Source: Lachnospiraceae bacterium UBA1748 (GTDB taxonomy: Bacteria > Bacillota > Clostridia > Lachnospirales > Lachnospiraceae). From it: a stretch of DNA of 10,013 nucleotides. The notes beneath the pieces are model-generated. The model was not told the origin of the DNA. It saw nothing but the letters and a program-made list of their open reading frames with translations, and did no database searches. The DNA lies in assembly GCA_002314855.1 (NCBI GenBank), contig DCHQ01000034.1:1-10013 (forward strand), given 5' to 3'. A program made the translations under genes and the position numbers. Shown here one piece after another: positions 6,984-10,013 of the stretch (position 1 is its first letter; each line of letters begins with the position of its first letter).

Positions 6984-7607
6984 TTGAAAAAGAAATTAAT
7001 TAGTTCACTTATAGTTGTTATTTCAACAGCAGCATTATTAATGGGCTGTAGTCAAAAAGTAGAAAGAGTAAGCCGTGATGCAGGTGATACAGCTGGTGGA
7101 GCTGAGCAGGCAGAGGAGCAGTCAGATGAGCCACAGACATATCCATTTGGATATGGACCATCTCATTATTACTCTGTTTATAAGGTGAATGGATTTAAAA
7201 CAACAGATACAGAGGGGAACGTTGTTGATGACAGTATTTTTAAGAATGCTGACTATACTATGATTAATGTATGGGGAACATATTGTGGCCCTTGTATTAA
7301 TGAAATGGCAGACCTTCAGGCTTTGTCAGAGTCGATGCCTGACAATATGCAGATAATAGGTATTGTATGCGATGTTTATGATGGTGAAGATAGTAGTAGT
7401 GCCACTAAAATCCTTGACTCAAAAGGTGTAACATATACCAATTTATTATGTAATGATGAGTTAATGCAGGCACTGTCTGGTCTTAGCGCAGTACCTACAA
7501 CTCTTTTTGTTAATCGTGATGGTTACGTGCTATGTAATCCTATTATTGGAGCTGATTTAAAAAGCTATAAAGCAGTTATAAAAGATCTTGGAGAGACCAA
7601 TGAATAA
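6984..7607 (+). CDS. TlpA/ResA-like thioredoxin-fold lipoprotein
   Basis: A 207-residue membrane-anchored thiol-disulfide oxidoreductase acting outside the cytoplasmic membrane. It has a TTG start, the signal peptide MKKK plus hydrophobic stretch, and lipobox LMGC with Cys22. An acidic, low-complexity tether covers about residues 30-52. The thioredoxin-like domain (about 65-205) holds the active-site motif WGTYCGPC, with Cys101 and Cys104, and the cis-proline loop AVPTT (Pro171). Further cysteines at 129, 156 and 184 are unusual and could take part in relay or substrate disulfides. TlpA/ResA relatives usually keep extracytoplasmic thiols reduced and receive electrons from CcdA or DsbD. Neither is seen here; the gene overlaps one for a small CxxC membrane peptide and is followed by a polyferredoxin, the likely electron source. 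It lies 53 bases after the permease gene with no terminator between. Confidence 0.92.
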   Translation: MKKKLISSLIVVISTAALLMGCSQKVERVSRDAGDTAGGAEQAEEQSDEPQTYPFGYGPSHYYSVYKVNGFKTTDTEGNVVDDSIFKNADYTMINVWGTYCGPCINEMADLQALSESMPDNMQIIGIVCDVYDGEDSSSATKILDSKGVTYTNLLCNDELMQALSGLSAVPTTLFVNRDGYVLCNPIIGADLKSYKAVIKDLGETNE

Positions 7608-7746
7608 CAGAATTCGTATGGTTGCAAGAATTATAGTGATGCTTACAGGAATAGGCTTTATCGCGATTGGAGTTAATCGTGGTGAGATGGTAATAGTTCT
7701 TCGAAAGGCCATAATGGTGTGCCTTGAGTGTATAGGTCTTGGATAA
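7600..7746 (+). CDS. Small CxxC membrane peptide, CD1871A-like
   Basis: A 48-residue protein beginning at an ATG within the end of the thioredoxin gene (8-base overlap) and ending at a TAA that shares its last A with the next ATG. GGAGAG is at 7590-7595. The sequence starts with a positively charged NRIRMVAR segment and has one hydrophobic helix at about 8-25. NRGE follows, then an amphipathic stretch ending in VCLECIGLG with Cys41 and Cys44. By the positive-inside rule the CLEC end should face outside. It strongly resembles the small CD1871A family known from Clostridioides difficile, whose members end in a similar CLECIGIG motif and lie beside 4Fe-4S membrane proteins. The role is not established as far as I know; a thiol relay or partner subunit for the polyferredoxin is my inference. 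Overlaps on both sides indicate translational coupling. Confidence 0.85.
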   Translation: MNNRIRMVARIIVMLTGIGFIAIGVNRGEMVIVLRKAIMVCLECIGLG

Positions 7747-8633
7747 TGAAATCGATAGATATAAAACGTAAGCTTATACAAATAGCAGCATTTGGCTTTA
7801 CCAATTTCCATATGGGGAATTTTGCCAAAGGGCAGATATATAATGGTAAATGGAAGCAGTTTTGTTCGCCAGGGCTTAACTGTTACTCATGTCCAGCAGC
7901 TAACCTCGCTTGTCCAATTGGAGCCATGCAGTCAGTGGCTAGTTCCAGTATGAAATTCAGCTTTTATGTTGTTGGAGTTCTTATGGCCATAGGAGTGGTG
8001 TTAGGACGAGGTGTTTGTGGATATCTTTGCCCATTTGGATTGCTGCAGGAGCTACTCTTTAAAATAAAATCTCCAAAGATAAAAATTCCTAAATTTTTGA
8101 CATGGACGAAATATGTTATTCTGGTATTGTTTGTTATTGTGTTGCCAGCGCTATGGGTTAGTTCGCTTGGAATAGCCAAACCGTGGTTTTGCGAGTATAT
8201 ATGTCCCGTGGGAACGTTAGAAGCTGGCATACCTTTATTACTTGTTAATGCTGGTCTTAGGAATATAATTGGACCTATATTTTCTCTTAAATTAGGGATA
8301 CTGATTGCGGTAATAGTTCTTAGCATAGTTTGCTATAGATTTTTCTGTAAGGTAATGTGTCCTCTTGGAGCTATATATGGACTTCTAAATAAGGTGAGTC
8401 TATTGCATATAGAATGCGATAAGAGAAAGTGCAGTAGCTGCGGGCTATGTAGTAAGGCTTGTGGAATGGCTGTTAATCCAGCGCTAAATTCAAGGTCACC
8501 AGAATGTATTCTATGCGGAAAATGTGTGGGTGTGTGCAAGAGAGAAGCGCTAAGACTTATCATGATCAACAGAAAAGATGTAAATAAAGATATCGATATA
8601 AAAGATAGTAAATCGTTTAAAAACAATATATAA
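7746..8633 (+). CDS. Membrane polyferredoxin (NapH/CcoG-like 4Fe-4S protein)
   Basis: A 295-residue membrane protein that carries iron-sulfur clusters and probably moves electrons across or to the membrane. The start is the ATG at 7746, overlapping the preceding TAA; an in-frame GTG at 7728 is less likely. The N-terminal region has Cys40, 46, 49 and 56 (CSPGLNCYSCPAANLACP). Three CxxxCP motifs follow at the membrane face: C91-GYL-C95, C149-EYI-C153 and C201-KVM-C205. Hydrophobic segments lie near 70-88, 121-141, 157-178 and 183-200. The C-terminus has two classical 4Fe-4S sites, CxxCxxCxxxC at 229-239 and 254-264. This layout belongs to the NapH/NosR/CcoG-type polyferredoxins. Nitrate or N2O reductase genes are absent, so denitrification is not implied. 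Sitting directly after a thioredoxin lipoprotein and CxxC peptide, it is best read as electron donor for extracytoplasmic thiol reduction; this is inference. Confidence 0.9.
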   Translation: MKSIDIKRKLIQIAAFGFTNFHMGNFAKGQIYNGKWKQFCSPGLNCYSCPAANLACPIGAMQSVASSSMKFSFYVVGVLMAIGVVLGRGVCGYLCPFGLLQELLFKIKSPKIKIPKFLTWTKYVILVLFVIVLPALWVSSLGIAKPWFCEYICPVGTLEAGIPLLLVNAGLRNIIGPIFSLKLGILIAVIVLSIVCYRFFCKVMCPLGAIYGLLNKVSLLHIECDKRKCSSCGLCSKACGMAVNPALNSRSPECILCGKCVGVCKREALRLIMINRKDVNKDIDIKDSKSFKNNI

Positions 8634-8665
8634 TAAAAGCGATTGATATAAGGAGGGGAATCCTG

Positions 8666-9193
8666 ATGAGTAAAAAGGAATGGTTTGTTTCAGTTAAGCA
8701 TATGCAACCATCAGAACTTGAATATTATTTGGAAGCACAGGCTGCTAATGGATATATACTAAAGAAGCTTGGAGAGCTTGCTCCATTTTATTACGAGTTT
8801 GAAGAAGGCGAAAAGACTAAGACTAAGTTTGTCGTTGATAAAACTGCACTTGCTAAGGATATGTATGTTGATACATTGACAGGCAAGGGCTGGGAACTCA
8901 TGGGAACAGTAGGACCATTTTATTTATGGCGTCAGGATTATACTGATAAAAGACCAAAAGATTTCACAGACAGTGCGATAAGAGGTAAGGCATGTAAGGC
9001 TCTTTCCATTGGAGCACTTATCATTACATTAATCCTTGTTCTGCTTATGTTTGGATATGGTTATCATCTGTATCAGATATATGCATTTAAGAATGCTGTT
9101 AAGATAGCGATTGATGTCGTGGGCGTACTTATACAGATACCATTTATATGGTTCTTCTTTAGAGCTTATAGAAAGTATCGCGATGCCATGTGA
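8666..9193 (+). CDS. DUF2812-type membrane protein
   Basis: A 175-residue protein with an N-terminal soluble domain of the DUF2812 kind: an initial KEWFVSVKHM segment, then LEAQAANGYILKKLG (22-36) and FYYEF (41-45). After these come KFVVDKTA and the conserved KGWELMGTVGPFYLWRQ (74-90). Two hydrophobic helices follow at about 112-132 and 147-166, and the C-terminus is basic. Members of this family are often found next to PadR-type regulators and ABC exporters, and an exporter is present upstream here, although no PadR gene is. The molecular function is unknown. AGGAGGGG stands before the ATG, and the gene lies 32 bases after the polyferredoxin with no terminator, so it is probably the last gene of that transcription unit. 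Confidence 0.8.
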   Translation: MSKKEWFVSVKHMQPSELEYYLEAQAANGYILKKLGELAPFYYEFEEGEKTKTKFVVDKTALAKDMYVDTLTGKGWELMGTVGPFYLWRQDYTDKRPKDFTDSAIRGKACKALSIGALIITLILVLLMFGYGYHLYQIYAFKNAVKIAIDVVGVLIQIPFIWFFFRAYRKYRDAM

Positions 9194-9303
9194 TATTCAA
9201 TATATATAAAGAATTAGTCTGAAATTATATATATTAACTAATTGAAATATATATAATAGGATAAGGCTTATATATTATAGCCACTTTAATATTGCATTTT
9301 TTG
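9194..9303. other. Very AT-rich spacer with short repeats
   Basis: The interval is dominated by ATATAT tracts. AATTAGT and ACTAATT (about 9211-9242) form a 7-base inverted repeat with an 18-base spacer, and TTCAATATATATA and TTGAAATATATATA are near-copies flanking it. There is no T-tailed hairpin that would serve as an intrinsic terminator for the gene before it. No coding frame is seen. Confidence 0.5.
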
Positions 9304-9327
9304 TGGTACAATATGCATTGTTATAAT
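9304..9327 (+). promoter_or_regulatory. Candidate promoter(s) for the PII gene
   Basis: TGGTACAAT (9304-9312) fits an extended -10, and TATAAT follows at 9322-9327. Neither has a good -35 at the usual distance, so it is unclear which is used. Both lie within about 55 bases of the ATG. A GGAGGAG ribosome site is at 9340-9346. Confidence 0.5.
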
Positions 9328-9356
9328 ATTAATCTAGTTGGAGGAGACAGATTATT

Positions 9357-9695
9357 ATGAAAAAATTAGAGATTGTTACAAGACCAGAGAAGCTTGACGA
9401 TCTTCGTCTTATACTTGAAGAGTTTGGTGTTACAGGACTTAATATATTCCATATGGAAGGCTACGGTAACCAGAAGGGTCACTATGTTGATTATCAGCCA
9501 GGCGTGAGCCAGGTAAAGCTTCTTCCTATGATTAAGGTTGAAACAGTAGTAGATGCTTCTATCGCAGGTACTCTTATTGAAAAGATTTCTAAGGGTATTA
9601 GAACAGGTAACTGTGGTGATGGTAAGATTTTCGTATATGATGTTGAGGATGCTATTCGTATCCGCACTGGTGAGAGAGGAAAGATCGCTCTCTAA
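9357..9695 (+). CDS. PII-family nitrogen signal protein (GlnB/GlnK-like)
   Basis: A 112-residue protein, exactly the length of classical GlnB, forming a cytosolic trimer that senses ATP/ADP and 2-oxoglutarate. It aligns end to end: KKLEIVTRPEKLDDLRLIL, the T-loop base GYGNQKGH with Gly37, Gln39 and Lys40, the C-terminal signature GDGKIFVYDVEDAIRIRTGE with Gly87-Asp88-Gly89-Lys90, and Arg101/Arg103. The T-loop differs from the enterobacterial form: position 51, the uridylylated Tyr there, is Ser, Tyr46 is kept, and position 58, usually Lys, is Met. Regulation by uridylylation at Tyr51 is therefore excluded, and the 2-oxoglutarate response may differ. No amtB, glnA or nif genes are adjacent, so the partner cannot be named. 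It has its own promoter region and terminator. I leave the symbol empty because GlnB and GlnK cannot be separated here. Confidence 0.9.
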   Translation: MKKLEIVTRPEKLDDLRLILEEFGVTGLNIFHMEGYGNQKGHYVDYQPGVSQVKLLPMIKVETVVDASIAGTLIEKISKGIRTGNCGDGKIFVYDVEDAIRIRTGERGKIAL

Positions 9696-9724
9696 TATTA
9701 TATCGATAATATTGTTTATTTATG

Positions 9725-9758
9725 AAACGGAGTTGTTAACGCAGCTCCGTTTTTTTTT
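9725..9758 (+). terminator. Intrinsic terminator of the PII gene
   Basis: ACGGAGTTG (9727-9735) pairs with CAGCTCCGT (9742-9750) with one G-U pair and a TTAACG loop, extended by A-T pairs at the base. Eight T's follow (9751-9758). It lies 30 bases after the stop codon. Confidence 0.88.
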
Positions 9759-10013
9759 ATTGACTTCTGAAGAGCGTCTTTACTCTTTTTTTATGGATTT
9801 TTGCAGATTTCGTTTCTGGCTTTAGATGTTCTTCGATTATAATCCAGGCTGCTAGGACGATTTTCTTTTTTTGCGTTCTTTTCATTATATTTTATCCATT
9901 AAAATTCTAAAAAAAAGTGAAATTTTGTAATAAAAATGTTGATCATAAATGACATTAGGATATATCTGTAAAGATATAAAAATGGAGTTCTTATGTAAAC
10001 TAAATCGAGATGA
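9759..10013. other. Intergenic region without a convincing gene
   Basis: No clear gene is seen. On the minus strand an ATG at 9885 opens a 42-codon Lys-rich frame ending at 9757, with no ribosome site and its end in the PII terminator T-run. On the + strand an ATG at 9982 is open to the window edge (MEFLCKLNRD) but has only a poor upstream purine stretch. TTGATC near 9939 could be a -35 for a gene beyond the edge. None of these is strong enough to call. Confidence 0.4.

Noticed and set aside
7728..7745. GTG start extending the polyferredoxin by six residues
   Set aside because: It lies inside the small CxxC peptide gene without a ribosome site, while the ATG at 7746 overlaps the preceding stop codon in a classic coupled arrangement.
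7964..8626. Long open frames on the minus strand opposite the polyferredoxin
   Set aside because: They are antisense to a gene full of conserved Cys motifs and have no matching promoter or ribosome site.
7746..8633. Reading the polyferredoxin as NapH of a nitrate reductase
   Set aside because: No napA, napB, napG or other denitrification gene is present, and the neighbours are thiol-redox proteins.
9303..9318. Sigma-54-like promoter before the PII gene
   Set aside because: The GG and GC pairs in TGGTACAATATGC are eight bases apart rather than the required ten.
9770..9793. Second terminator hairpin AAGAG/CTCTT with a T-run
   Set aside because: The stem is only five weak pairs. The strong hairpin at 9725-9758 already ends the PII transcript.
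9757..9885. A 42-codon Lys-rich minus-strand frame
   Set aside because: There is no ribosome site, the stop codon falls in the T-run of the PII terminator, and no family is recognised. The TAATG overlap with a preceding AT-rich open stretch is probably chance.

Overview
The window looks like chromosomal DNA from a low-GC anaerobic Firmicute, most likely a gut- or rumen-type Lachnospiraceae relative. The basis is AT-rich sequence with strong GGAGG-type ribosome binding sites, TTGACT/TATAAT-like promoters, lipoproteins with short Lys-rich signal peptides, a split AICAR transformylase / PurO-type IMP cyclohydrolase pair in place of bifunctional PurH, and a ferredoxin-type membrane redox cassette of the kind seen in Clostridia. 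No phage, transposon, CRISPR or tRNA/rRNA gene was recognised.

Layout. Bases 1-50 hold the probable last codons of an upstream gene. Bases 158-1522 (+) encode a large acidic surface lipoprotein made of two related halves. It converges on the purine genes, and a long bidirectional terminator (1552-1600) separates them. Bases 1636-3621 (-) are a two-gene purine operon, transcribed as IMP cyclohydrolase then AICAR transformylase. Its leader (about 3673-3785) reads as a ZTP (pfl-type) riboswitch whose conserved 3' segment is built into an intrinsic terminator. The operon would therefore be switched on when ZTP/ZMP, the phosphorylated form and substrate of AICAR transformylase, accumulates.

Divergent from this, on the + strand, are a VanZ-like membrane protein (3956-4381), then an ABC exporter ATPase and permease (4503-6930). 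Next comes a tight three-gene redox cassette: a TlpA-like thioredoxin lipoprotein with a TTG start (6984-7607), a 48-residue membrane peptide ending in a CLEC motif (7600-7746), and a membrane polyferredoxin (7746-8633). The peptide gene overlaps both neighbours. A DUF2812-type membrane protein (8666-9193) follows. No terminator is visible from 4503 to 9193, so these six genes may be one transcription unit. The right end carries a stand-alone PII signal protein gene (9357-9695) with its own promoter and terminator, then about 250 bases with no convincing gene.

The most interesting unit is the redox cassette. The arrangement suggests that electrons from cytoplasmic ferredoxin-type clusters cross the membrane through the polyferredoxin, pass to the small CxxC peptide and reach the CGPC lipoprotein outside. 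This would be a thiol-reducing pathway that does the job of CcdA/DsbD without those proteins. It is an inference from gene order, overlaps and cysteine motifs.
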